From Pseudomonadota bacterium (lineage in GTDB: Bacteria; Pseudomonadota; Alphaproteobacteria; Sphingomonadales; Sphingomonadaceae), in assembly GCA_021794525.1 (NCBI GenBank), contig JAJYQP010000043.1, positions 1-35,580 of the forward strand: a stretch of DNA of 35,580 nucleotides. The letters are read 5' to 3'. Of the stretch, positions 27,758 to 35,503 are shown piece by piece; within the stretch, counting starts at the first letter, position 1; each line of letters starts with the position of its first letter. Under the pieces are notes generated by a model that ran no database searches, was not told the origin of the DNA, and saw only the letters and a list, made by a program, of their open reading frames with translations. Made by a program: the position numbers and the translations under genes.

Positions 27758-29134
27758 TTAACGCACGAAGCGGAAGGGGGTTATCCCCTGCTCCATCGTC
27801 GAGAACTGCAGCGGTGTCCCCCGCGGCGGCAACGAGCGCTGGAAGCAATCGGGGACGTGGCAGCGTGCGCATCCGGGTCCGACCACGGTCGCTTCCTCGA
27901 CCCGCAGCGACACCGTCCGCGCCACCGCAAGATCCGCAGCGAAGCGGGCTTCCACCCCGAGTATGACCACGAACCGCGCCGCGCCGCCGATGGCGCGCCC
28001 CTGCACGGTGCGCGCGATCGTTAGCCAGTGCGTGGGGGCCGCTCCACTGTCGGCGAGGAACAGCGGCTGGACGAAGATTTCGCCCGCGCGTTCGAAGGCG
28101 CGATGTGCGTCCCATAGCGGGCAGCTGGCATCGCCTTCGAGCAAGGTGACCTCGCTCGCCCCCGAATAGCGTTTCGAGAATTGCCCGGCGCGGTCGATCC
28201 TGGCCATGAAGAACGGCAGGCCGCGCTGGCCGACGCGCTGCAGCGTGGTCAGCCGATGGGACAGGCTTTCGAAGCCCACCCCGAACCGGCGCATCAACAC
28301 CGGAAGGTCGTATCCGGTCGCCTCGCAAGCGCGCAGGAAGCGGCCGTAGGGCATCACCAGCGCCGCCGCCGCATAGGCCGTGAGATGGCGCTCGAACATC
28401 CTGCGAGCGGTTTCCTCGGGAAACTGCGCACCCGCGGCGATCGAGGTGATCGCGTTGCGAAACTCGAGCAGCGCGACCTGGATCGCCAGCTGGAACGTTC
28501 GGGAGGCGGGATCGAGCATCTCGTTGAGCTGAACCTGCCGCGCATGGAGATCGAGCCTGCGCACCGCATCGGGCAGGACTTCGCGCGGGAAGATGCGTAT
28601 CGAGAGCTGGTGGCGATCGCGCAACCGTTCGGCGAGCGCGGCGTAGGTGTCCCCTCGGCTCAGCCGGAGCTCGTCGGCCAGAGCCTCGGCGGCGACGTCG
28701 AGGTCGGCGAAGTGGTTGCGCCAGCGTTCGATCTCGCGGCGCGCGGCCTTGGCGGGATCGTCGCGCCGTTCGGCCGGTTCGGCGTTGTCGTAGAGGCGCG
28801 CGAAGGCGGCGGCGGCCTGGGGCGCGGCGGCGAGGAATTCGGACAGCTCGTCACGATCGATCCCGAGGTCGGCAAAGCGCTCGTCGGCCATGCGCCGGGC
28901 GAGGCCATCGATTCCCCCGATCGCCTCGTCCTCCCGCAGCCCGCGCGGATCGTAGTCGAACTCCTCAACGATCTGGAGGATGACCCGAGCCGACAGCGGT
29001 CGCTGGTTGCGTTCGATGAGGTTGAGATAGCTGGGCGAGATCGCAAGGCGAGCTGCCATGGCGGATTGAGTGAGGCCTTCCCGCTTGCGAAGGCGGCGCA
29101 CGGCGGCGCCAGCAAACAGGGAGGGTTCGGCCAT
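27758..29134 (-). CDS. ScfR/RamB-type transcriptional regulator (short-chain fatty acyl regulator family)
   Basis: This 458-residue regulator has an XRE-type helix-turn-helix at the start (RRLRKREGLTQSAMAARLAI, then SYLNLIERNQRPL), a central IrrE-like region without a clear zinc HEXXH motif (about 160-300), and a C-terminal ScfR domain ending in a Cys cluster, GCARCHVPDCFQR (C422, C425, C430). Family members such as mycobacterial/corynebacterial RamB sense acyl compounds and control the glyoxylate pathway. It is divergent from aceA, which supports that role. The ATG at 29134 is preferred to TTG at 29143. Three TTTGYAA-type sites lie in the shared gap, one of them overlapping its own start region, suggesting self-control. 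Confidence 0.87.
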   Translation of the reverse strand: MAEPSLFAGAAVRRLRKREGLTQSAMAARLAISPSYLNLIERNQRPLSARVILQIVEEFDYDPRGLREDEAIGGIDGLARRMADERFADLGIDRDELSEFLAAAPQAAAAFARLYDNAEPAERRDDPAKAARREIERWRNHFADLDVAAEALADELRLSRGDTYAALAERLRDRHQLSIRIFPREVLPDAVRRLDLHARQVQLNEMLDPASRTFQLAIQVALLEFRNAITSIAAGAQFPEETARRMFERHLTAYAAAALVMPYGRFLRACEATGYDLPVLMRRFGVGFESLSHRLTTLQRVGQRGLPFFMARIDRAGQFSKRYSGASEVTLLEGDASCPLWDAHRAFERAGEIFVQPLFLADSGAAPTHWLTIARTVQGRAIGGAARFVVILGVEARFAADLAVARTVSLRVEEATVVGPGCARCHVPDCFQRSLPPRGTPLQFSTMEQGITPFRFVR

Positions 29135-29136
29135 GC

Positions 29137-29208
29137 TTTGCAAACTTTCTTACAAATTTACAGCGCAGATACCCCCAGAAGCGGCTTCAAGACAAGAATA
29201 TTTGTAAA
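29137..29208. promoter_or_regulatory. Candidate ScfR/RamB operators between scfR and aceA
   Basis: Three related sites are seen: TTTGCAAA (29137-29144), CTTACAAA (29149-29156, complement TTTGTAAG) and TTTGTAAA (29201-29208). TTTGCAAACTT resembles the published RamB site of Corynebacterium (AACTTTGCAAA on the other strand) with one mismatch. The first two sites lie at the scfR start and the third lies just before the aceA -10 region. Confidence 0.6.
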
Positions 29209-29214
29209 TATACT
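29186..29214 (+). promoter_or_regulatory. Probable aceA promoter
   Basis: TTCAAG (29186-29191), a 17-base spacer and TATACT (29209-29214) form a plausible sigma-70 promoter. The spacer contains the TTTGTAAA site, so the regulator could block or aid polymerase there. The leader to the ATG would be about 50 bases. Confidence 0.5.
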
Positions 29215-29272
29215 CTGCCGCACCGGCAAGAGGCATGGCACTGTCCCTTCGCCACGTTTGAAGAGACATGCC

Positions 29273-30871
29273 ATGACCTACCAGACCAAGATCGCCGACA
29301 GCCGCCGGAATATCGAGCAGGGCGGCGCGCCGTGGGCCGCTATCGATGCGGAATCGACCGCGCGGATGCAGGTCCAGAACCGTTTCCCGACCGGTCTCGA
29401 CATCGCGCGGCACACCGCGAAGATCATGCGCGCCGACATGGCCGCCTATGACGCGGACCCGGCGGCGTACACCCAGTCGCTGGGCGCCTGGCACGGCTTC
29501 ATCGCGCAGCAGGAAATCATCTCGGTCAAGAAGCATTTCGGCTCGACCAGGCGGCGCTACATCTACCTTTCGGGCTGGATGGTAGCGGCGCTGCGCAGCG
29601 AGTTCGGGCCCCTTCCCGACCAGTCGATGCACGAGAAGACCAGCGTTCCGGCGCTGATCGGCGAGATCTACACCTTCCTCAAGCAGGCCGACGCGCGCGA
29701 ACTGGGTGGAATGTTCCGCTCCCTCGATGCGGCGCGCGACGCCGGAGACGAGGTCGAGGCCAAGCGGATCGAGAAGGCAATCGACGAATACGAGACCCAC
29801 GTCGTCCCCATCATCGCCGACATCGACGCAGGCTTCGGCAATGCCGAGGCGACCTATCTCCTCGCCAAGAAGATGATCGAGGCAGGCGCCTGCGCGCTCC
29901 AGATCGAGAACCAGGTGTCCGACGAGAAGCAGTGCGGCCACCAGGACGGCAAGGTCACCGTGCCGCACGAGGACTTCCTCCAGAAGATCCGCGCGATCCG
30001 CTACGCTTTCCTCGAGCTGGGCGTGCCCGACGGCATCATTGTCGCGCGTACCGACAGCCTGGGCGCGGGCCTCACCAAGCAGATCGCGTTCAGCAAGGAG
30101 CCCGGCGATCTCGGCGACCGGTACAACGCCTTCCTGGACTGCGAGGAGGTCGATCCCGCGAACATCACCAACGGGCAGGTCTTCATCAGCCGCGACGGCA
30201 GGCTGATGGCGCCCAAGCGCCTGCCCTCCAACCTTTTCCAGTTCCGAGCCGGGACAGGCGAGGATCGCTGCGTACTGGACTGCATCACCAGCCTCCAGAA
30301 CGGGGCGGACCTGCTGTGGATCGAGACCGAGAAGCCGCATATCGGCCAGATCGGCGGCATGGTCAGCCGCATCCGCGAGGTGATCCCGAACGCGAAGCTG
30401 GTCTATAATAACTCGCCCAGCTTCAACTGGACGCTCAACTTCCGCCAGCAGGTGTTCGATGCCTGGGAAGCGGCGGGCAAGGATGTCTCTGCATTCGACC
30501 GCGCGAAGCTGATGAGCATCGACTACGACGCGACCGAGCTGGCGCAGGAGGCCGACGAACGTATCCGCACCTTTCAGCGGGATGCGGCGCGCGAGGCGGG
30601 CATCTTCCACCACCTCATCACCCTGCCGACCTATCACACCGCGGCGCTGAGCACCGATAATCTGGCCAAGCGCTACTTCGGCGACGAGGGGATGCTCGGC
30701 TACGTCAAGCAGGTCCAGCGCGAGGAAATCCGGCAGGGCATCGCCTGCGTGAAGCACCAGAACATGGCCGGCTCCGACATCGGGGACGATCACAAGGAAT
30801 ACTTCGCCGGCGAAGCTGCCTTGAAGGCAGGTGGCGCTCACAATACCATGAACCAGTTCGCCGCTGCCTGA
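29273..30871 (+). CDS. aceA: Isocitrate lyase
   Basis: Isocitrate lyase splits isocitrate to succinate and glyoxylate, the first step of the glyoxylate shunt needed for growth on acetate and fatty acids. The 532-residue protein belongs to the longer proteobacterial subgroup. Visible are SGWMVAAL, IADIDAGFGNAEATYLLAKK, the catalytic loop EKQCGHQDGKV (C221; Gln in place of the usual second Lys), IVARTDSLGAGLT and NNSPSFNWTLNF. The ATG at 29273 is used; the much longer open frame upstream lies opposite scfR. An ATG at 29268 is out of frame. A copy of the last codons (NQFAAA) is repeated in frame 36 bases later. No malate synthase is in the window. Confidence 0.95.
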   Translation: MTYQTKIADSRRNIEQGGAPWAAIDAESTARMQVQNRFPTGLDIARHTAKIMRADMAAYDADPAAYTQSLGAWHGFIAQQEIISVKKHFGSTRRRYIYLSGWMVAALRSEFGPLPDQSMHEKTSVPALIGEIYTFLKQADARELGGMFRSLDAARDAGDEVEAKRIEKAIDEYETHVVPIIADIDAGFGNAEATYLLAKKMIEAGACALQIENQVSDEKQCGHQDGKVTVPHEDFLQKIRAIRYAFLELGVPDGIIVARTDSLGAGLTKQIAFSKEPGDLGDRYNAFLDCEEVDPANITNGQVFISRDGRLMAPKRLPSNLFQFRAGTGEDRCVLDCITSLQNGADLLWIETEKPHIGQIGGMVSRIREVIPNAKLVYNNSPSFNWTLNFRQQVFDAWEAAGKDVSAFDRAKLMSIDYDATELAQEADERIRTFQRDAAREAGIFHHLITLPTYHTAALSTDNLAKRYFGDEGMLGYVKQVQREEIRQGIACVKHQNMAGSDIGDDHKEYFAGEAALKAGGAHNTMNQFAAA

Positions 30872-30917
30872 CCGGCACCGGTCGGGAACCAGTTCGCAGC
30901 AGTGTAAGGAGTTCATC

Positions 30918-31097
30918 GTGACGGAACCTACCACAGCCAGGGAACCGGGCCGCGCGCGCGCCCTGTTTTCGACGGCCGATTTTCGCTTGCTGCGCGCCGC
31001 CTTGGCGAGCCACGCCAAGGTGACCGACGACCGCGAGGAGCTGGCGCGCATCAACGCCCTGCATCACCGGCTCGGCACCTATGTGAGCAGCGACTGA
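30918..31097 (+). CDS. Small protein downstream of aceA (59 residues)
   Basis: A 59-residue reading frame starts with GTG at 30918, six bases after a strong AAGGAG (30906-30911), and ends at TGA 31095-31097. The product is basic at the N-terminus (MTEPTTAREPGRARALFSTA) and appears helical, with no membrane segment or known motif: DFRLLRAALASHAKVTDD then ELARINALHHRLGTYV. It lies 46 bases after aceA and before a hairpin, so it is probably read from the aceA transcript. The function is unknown; the good ribosome site is the main support. Confidence 0.7.
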   Translation: MTEPTTAREPGRARALFSTADFRLLRAALASHAKVTDDREELARINALHHRLGTYVSSD

Positions 31098-31128
31098 CCC
31101 GTCTCACAAGGTCTCCTGGGGAGGAGCC

Positions 31129-31168
31129 ACGACCGCCGGGCGCGAGGAGAGCGCGCTTCGGCGGTCGT
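31129..31168 (+). terminator. Probable terminator after aceA and the 59-residue gene
   Basis: ACGACCGCCG (31129-31138) pairs with CGGCGGTCGT (31159-31168), with further pairing of CGCG inside. It is followed by a short T stretch. It lies between the convergent amidohydrolase and 59-residue genes. Confidence 0.65.
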
Positions 31169-31173
31169 TTACG

Positions 31174-32505
31174 TCAAGGCTTCGGCATCAGCCGCATGGC
31201 CGAGGCGGTGAGCGCTTCCGCCGCGGTGCCGATCACCTTCTCCGCATCGGGCGCCCAGAACGGCGAATGCAGCGAGGGCAGCGTCGCGCCGGTCCGCTCC
31301 GCCTCCGCGATCTTCGCCGGGTCCTCGCCGCCGACCCAGAACAACACCGACTGGATGCTGGCGGGGTCCGCCCGGCGATAGCGCGAAAAGTCCTCGCCCG
31401 GCATGATCGGCGGCGAGGTTGCGACCCGGTCGGCGCCGAAGCGGGCCTTCAATGGCTCCATCATCTGCGCCGTGAAGCCCGGCTCGTTGATGAGCGACGG
31501 GGTGAACCCTTCACCGAAACTCACCACCGGCATCCGGTCCGCCGGAACGCCGGATGCCATCGCCTCCCCCGCCACGATTCGCTTGATCCCCTCCTGCAGC
31601 CGCGCGCGCTGCTCGTCGGTGAAGCTGCGAACGGTGAGCTGGAGATGGGCGCTGTCGGAGATGATGTTGTAGCGCGAGCCCGCGTGGAAACTGCCGACGG
31701 TCACCACTGCGGGTTCGACCGGGTTGTTCTCGCGGCTCACCAGGGTCTGCAGGCGCATCACGATGGCGCTCGCGAGCACGATCGGATCCTTTGTCGTATG
31801 AGGTGCCGCCCCGTGGCCGCCCACGCCCTTTACTTCGATGTCGATGCTGTCGACATTCGCCATCGCGGGACCGCTCGCATAGGTAATCTTCCCCGCAGGA
31901 ACGGCTGCCATGTCGTGGAATGCGAGCGCGTAATCGGGCTTGGGAAAGCGGGTGTAGAGCCCATCGTCGAGCATCGCCTTGGCGCCCTCCCCCGTCTCCT
32001 CTGCGGGCTGGCCGATCATCACGAGCGTACCCGACCATTCCGCCTTGCGCGCCGCCATCAATCGCGCGGTGGCGATCCAGGCTGTCATGTGGGTGTCGTG
32101 CCCGCAGGCGTGCATGATCCCGGTCTCGCCGCCCGCCGGGGGCGTGGCGCGCGCCTTGCTCGCGAACGGCAGCCCGGTCTGCTCGATCACCGGCAGCGCA
32201 TCCATGTCGGCGCGGATCAGCACCGTGGGGCCGGGGCCGTTCTTCAGGACGGCGACGATACCGGTGCGCCCGACCTTCTCCGTTACCGTGAACCCAGCAG
32301 CGCGGGCGGCATCGGCCATGATCTTCGCGCTGCGCACCTCCTGGAAGCTCAGCTCGGGATGCTGGTGGAGATCGCGGTAGGTGGCGAGGAGGCCCGGCAT
32401 GTCAGCGGCGATGGCGGAGCGCAGATCGTCCGACTGCGCCAAAGCGGGCGCAGACATCGCCAGGGCGAGCTCTAAGTATACACTAAGTCTACACCAAAAC
32501 GCCAT
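31174..32505 (-). CDS. Exported M20-family amidohydrolase
   Basis: This 443-residue enzyme belongs to the M20D hydrolases (hippurate / N-acyl-amino-acid / IAA-conjugate type). Metal-binding motifs are MHACGHDTHM (Cys and His), QPAEETGEGAKAM (Glu pair) and the conserved LAFHD, with GGHGAAPHTTKDP and MPGEDFSRY later. A signal peptide is followed by ALAQSDD, so the enzyme is probably periplasmic. The ATG at 32505 has AGGAGGGG seven bases before it. The signal region is unusual: it contains Arg6 and Glu12 and is built partly from an imperfect tandem repeat with codons rare in GC-rich genomes (AGA, CTT, GTA, TTA). The substrate is unknown. An SLC13-type transporter is encoded upstream on the same strand. 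Confidence 0.87.
   Translation of the reverse strand: MAFWCRLSVYLELALAMSAPALAQSDDLRSAIAADMPGLLATYRDLHQHPELSFQEVRSAKIMADAARAAGFTVTEKVGRTGIVAVLKNGPGPTVLIRADMDALPVIEQTGLPFASKARATPPAGGETGIMHACGHDTHMTAWIATARLMAARKAEWSGTLVMIGQPAEETGEGAKAMLDDGLYTRFPKPDYALAFHDMAAVPAGKITYASGPAMANVDSIDIEVKGVGGHGAAPHTTKDPIVLASAIVMRLQTLVSRENNPVEPAVVTVGSFHAGSRYNIISDSAHLQLTVRSFTDEQRARLQEGIKRIVAGEAMASGVPADRMPVVSFGEGFTPSLINEPGFTAQMMEPLKARFGADRVATSPPIMPGEDFSRYRRADPASIQSVLFWVGGEDPAKIAEAERTGATLPSLHSPFWAPDAEKVIGTAAEALTASAMRLMPKP
32472..32493. repeat. Imperfect 11-base tandem repeat in the amidohydrolase signal sequence
   Basis: CTAAGTATACA (32472-32482) is followed directly by CTAAGTCTACA (32483-32493), one mismatch in 11. It is AT-rich and encodes part of the signal peptide of the amidohydrolase on the minus strand. 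Confidence 0.75.
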
Positions 32506-32613
32506 TTCGCGACCCCTCCTAATGCACCATTTGCCAAACTTTTTTCCGCGCCGCCCAGGTCCAGTCCCGCCTCGCGAACCTATTTGGCACAAAAGCTCGA
32601 AAAAGTCAAGATT

Positions 32614-34413
32614 TCAGAGCCCATAGCTGACCACCAGTGCGATCGAAAGCACGGTCACCATCAGCAGAACCAGCGGTACCCCGGTGCGGATGTAGTCGCG
32701 GAACTCGTAATTCCCCTCCGCCATGATGAGCATGTTCGTCTGGTAGGCGATGGGTGTCGCATAGCAGAGGTTACAGCCGAAAAGTACCGCCAGCACCAGC
32801 GGTTCGGGCGGCAAGCCAAGTTGACGGGCGATGGCAAAGGCGATCGGCGTGCCGATCGTGGCGGCGGTCGCGTTGCTGGCGAAATTGGTCAAAATCGTGA
32901 CGAAGATCATGATCGCGGCGAGCACCGCGGCCGTAGGCAGGTATTGCAACCCCCCCGCCAGCCCCTGCCCGAGCCAGTCGGCCGCGCCGCTTTCGTCGAT
33001 GATCCGACCGACTGCGATGCTGGCCGCCACCAGCACGATCACCTGCCCGGACAGCGCCTGCCCGACCCTCTCGAACTTGACGCAACCGGTCACGAACATC
33101 GCGATCGCCCCGGCGAGCGCGCTGACCGCGATCGGCACCAGTCCCACCGAGGCGATACCGACGCTGCCGCCCATGATGCCCAGCGCCAGCAACGCCTTCG
33201 ACCGCCGTGGCAGTTCGCGCGCGCCTTCCAGACGCAGCAGGCTGTCGCCATTGGCGAAAAGCGCGATGTCGGGTTCGACCCCCATCGCCAGCAGCACGTC
33301 GCCTTCCGAAATCACGAGGTCCCCGGCGGGATTGCGGCGGTCGGCGTCGAGAATGAGGCGCTTGGGATGGTGGATGCCGATGATCGCCACGCCGTAAAGA
33401 TCGGCGATCCCAGAGGTCGGCAATGTGCGGCCGACGAGTCGCGAATCGGCAGTGACGGTAAGCTCGGCGACCAGCACGTCCTCGCGCGTCTCGGCCGAGC
33501 GGGCGCGGATGCGCGCCACTACCCAGGCGGGCGCAGCCTCGCTCTTGAGCGTGCGGATCGCCTCTTCGATCGCCTCGTGGGTGCCGGACACCTCGACGCG
33601 CTCCATCACCTCGAAGGGGCGGTCATGCGGGCGATGGAACTCGAGACCCTCGGGCACGCGCCCCTCGACCTGCGCCAGCGAGCGGTTCGCAAGAAGGCTC
33701 CCCTCGGTGACCCGCAGCTGCGTGCGGAACTGGCGCTCTCCTGCGACCGCCGCCGCGCTGTTGTCCCCCAGCATACGCGGGGCGACCAGCCACAGATAGG
33801 GCAGTGCCACCAGCCCGGCTATCGCGACGATGGGTGTGAAGTGGAAAACGCTCATTGGCGCCATGCCGAGATCGTCGGCAATCGAGACGACAAGGACATT
33901 GGTCGAGGTGCCAATGGTTGTCGCCATCCCGCCGATCAGCACCGCGGCGTTGACCGGGATGAGCGTCTTCGAGGTCGGCAGCCCCCCGCGCGACGCGAGC
34001 TGGACGAAAATCGGCAGCAGCAGCACGACCACCGGCGTATCGTTGACGCCCATCGAGAGGACGAAGGCGAGCACCAGCGAAACCAGCAGGCCTAATTGCT
34101 GATTGAACTTGAACACCCGCTCGAGCAACCGTGCCGCCGGGTCGAGCGCGCCGGTGACGACCAGCCCCCGCCCCATGATCATCAGCGCGCAGATGGTGAT
34201 CAGCGCGTAATGGCCGAAGCCCGAGAAGGCGAGCGTCAGCCCTTCGGTCGGCCCCTGTCCGGGGAGCGGCAAGAAATAGAGCCCGACCGCGATCACCGCG
34301 ATGGTCAGGAGCGAGACGATCTCGACCGCCATGCGTCCGCGCGCGAAGGCGACGAACATCGCGACGGTTACGACTATCGCGGCGATGGCGTGGTAGGATG
34401 GTATTCCGGGCAT
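32614..34413 (-). CDS. SLC13-type transporter with TrkA-C domains
   Basis: This 599-residue inner-membrane protein has about 11 membrane segments with an inserted soluble region (about 200-395) holding two TrkA-C (RCK-C) like domains (SLLANRSLAQVEGRVPEGLEF-type start; later SRLVGRTLPTSGI and DLVISEGDVLLAMG). The two halves repeat the SLC13/DASS fold signature: VLSMGVNDTPVVVLLLPI with IGTSTNVLVVSIA in the first, and TNFASNATAATIGTPIAF in the second. Relatives move sulfate, di- or tricarboxylates with Na+. The substrate is not evident. The start is ATG at 34413 without a strong ribosome site. The exported amidohydrolase follows on the same strand after 108 bases and may be co-transcribed. Confidence 0.87.
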   Translation of the reverse strand: MPGIPSYHAIAAIVVTVAMFVAFARGRMAVEIVSLLTIAVIAVGLYFLPLPGQGPTEGLTLAFSGFGHYALITICALMIMGRGLVVTGALDPAARLLERVFKFNQQLGLLVSLVLAFVLSMGVNDTPVVVLLLPIFVQLASRGGLPTSKTLIPVNAAVLIGGMATTIGTSTNVLVVSIADDLGMAPMSVFHFTPIVAIAGLVALPYLWLVAPRMLGDNSAAAVAGERQFRTQLRVTEGSLLANRSLAQVEGRVPEGLEFHRPHDRPFEVMERVEVSGTHEAIEEAIRTLKSEAAPAWVVARIRARSAETREDVLVAELTVTADSRLVGRTLPTSGIADLYGVAIIGIHHPKRLILDADRRNPAGDLVISEGDVLLAMGVEPDIALFANGDSLLRLEGARELPRRSKALLALGIMGGSVGIASVGLVPIAVSALAGAIAMFVTGCVKFERVGQALSGQVIVLVAASIAVGRIIDESGAADWLGQGLAGGLQYLPTAAVLAAIMIFVTILTNFASNATAATIGTPIAFAIARQLGLPPEPLVLAVLFGCNLCYATPIAYQTNMLIMAEGNYEFRDYIRTGVPLVLLMVTVLSIALVVSYGL

Positions 34414-34583
34414 TGGCGTCGGCGTCCCATCGAACAGCTGGGATTACAAGGCCAATTCTCGACCATGCCGCGATGAACGGATCGTCACGCGGGATCGGGT
34501 CGGACAGAAAGGCAAGGTCCCTTGGCGTTCTCGCCGCGGTCTTCTTACTGCCGACGCACCATCGGCTTGAGGCCGAACAGCAA

Positions 34584-34609
34584 CGCCGCCGACCCGAGGG
34601 CCGGCGGCG
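34584..34609 (-). terminator. Hairpin downstream of the PEPxxWA-CTERM gene
   Basis: CGCCGCCG (34584-34591) pairs with CGGCGGCG (34602-34609), with a possible GGG/CCC inner pairing. On the minus strand it follows the PEPxxWA-CTERM stop by 24 bases and a moderately T-rich stretch comes next. The gap 34414-34633 shows no other feature. Confidence 0.55.
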
Positions 34610-34633
34610 CGCCAATCTTCACTGGATCGGAGT

Positions 34634-35152
34634 TCAGGCGATGGCCGTCTTGTAGGCCTGCTTGCGGCGCATCCCAGCCCCCGCGATCCCGAAGCCCGCG
34701 ATGAGCAGCGCCCAGGCCGCCGGCTCGGGAACGCCCGCCGCGCCACGGACCACCCACGTCTCCACGGCGCCATTGCCGGGGAACGGGTTGCTGGGATGGT
34801 TGAAGATCGCAAAGATCTGCCCATCGCCGTAATCGCAGTGTGTGTAGTTGGTGCTGAACCACGCCGCGGCGCATTTGAAGTCGGCGGCCGTCCCAAAGTC
34901 GGCAACGGTCGGGCCGGTGGCGAAATCGGCCGCCTGGGCAATGCGCCAGCCCTGGGTCGACTGATAGCTCATGTCGACCACGCCGCAAGACGGGGCCTCC
35001 GGTGCGCAAGGAGCGGCCCAAGCCCAGTCGCGGCCACCAAAGGTGATATAATTCGCGGTGGGAACCGGCGCGATGATCGGCGCGGCCGAAGCCGGCGTGG
35101 CCACCGTTACGGCACCGACAGTCGTCACGGCCGCAAGAAGAAGTTTTTTCAT
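34634..35152 (-). CDS. PEPxxWA-CTERM sorting-domain protein
   Basis: This 172-residue exported protein has a Sec signal peptide (MKKLLLAAV, cut near ASA-AP, residue 24), a Cys- and Trp-containing mature domain of unknown function, and a C-terminal sorting tail. The tail has the PEPxxWA signature VPEPAAWALLIAGFGIAGAG followed by basic MRRKQ (from residue 141), recognised by exosortase-type enzymes in sphingomonads for surface anchoring or release. The ATG at 35152 is preferred to the one at 35164 because it starts the signal peptide and GGGGG lies just before it. The sorting enzyme is not in the window, but its regulators PrsK and PrsR are. Confidence 0.88.
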   Translation of the reverse strand: MKKLLLAAVTTVGAVTVATPASAAPIIAPVPTANYITFGGRDWAWAAPCAPEAPSCGVVDMSYQSTQGWRIAQAADFATGPTVADFGTAADFKCAAAWFSTNYTHCDYGDGQIFAIFNHPSNPFPGNGAVETWVVRGAAGVPEPAAWALLIAGFGIAGAGMRRKQAYKTAIA

Positions 35153-35223
35153 AAATACCCCCATTCATGCCACCACCTGACGGGTCTCCGCGGTGGCGGG
35201 TGCTGACGCGGCAACGGGTTGAT

Positions 35224-35239
35224 CGCAAATGAGAACCCG
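35224..35239 (-). promoter_or_regulatory. Weak sigma-54-like promoter upstream of the PEPxxWA-CTERM gene
   Basis: On the minus strand CGGGTTCTCATTTGCG has GG and GC ten bases apart with TTGC perfect in the -12 element, but the -24 part (CGGGTT for TGGCAC) is poor. It would give a leader of about 60 bases. The rest of 35153-35418 shows no other clear feature. Confidence 0.3.
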
Positions 35240-35418
35240 GTCCCACGCCGCGTCATAACGCGGAAAGTCGAGGCTGTTAATAGGAATAGAGGCCAGTTTT
35301 GCCCGCGTCCCACATTGGAACAAAATGATTGCGCCGGGACGGAGAGCGGGGGGTCTGAAGCGGAATGGCTCGAACCGAGATGCTCCGGGAACCGGTTGAG
35401 TTGCTCGACCGATGCTGG

Positions 35419-35503
35419 TGGTGCCCCCGGTCGGACTCGAACCGACACTCCTTGCGGAACTCGATTTTGAGTCGAGCGCGTCTACCAATTCCACCACAGG
35501 GGC
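35419..35503 (-). tRNA. tRNA-Leu (anticodon CAA)
   Basis: The 85-base gene on the minus strand has acceptor stem GCCCCTG pairing with CGGGGGC, a long variable arm as expected for tRNA-Leu, anticodon loop CTCAAAA (anticodon CAA at 35469-35467), T-arm with GGTTCGAGTCC, and encoded CCA (35421-35419). It reads UUG codons. Confidence 0.95.

Noticed and set aside
28181..29272. An extended aceA reading frame opposite scfR
   Set aside because: Isocitrate lyase begins with MTYQTKIAD at 29273; the upstream part is antisense to scfR.
34473..34655. A plus-strand frame of about 60 residues overlapping the end of the PEPxxWA-CTERM gene
   Set aside because: No ribosome site, no motif, and it runs through the hairpin and the 3' end of a supported gene.
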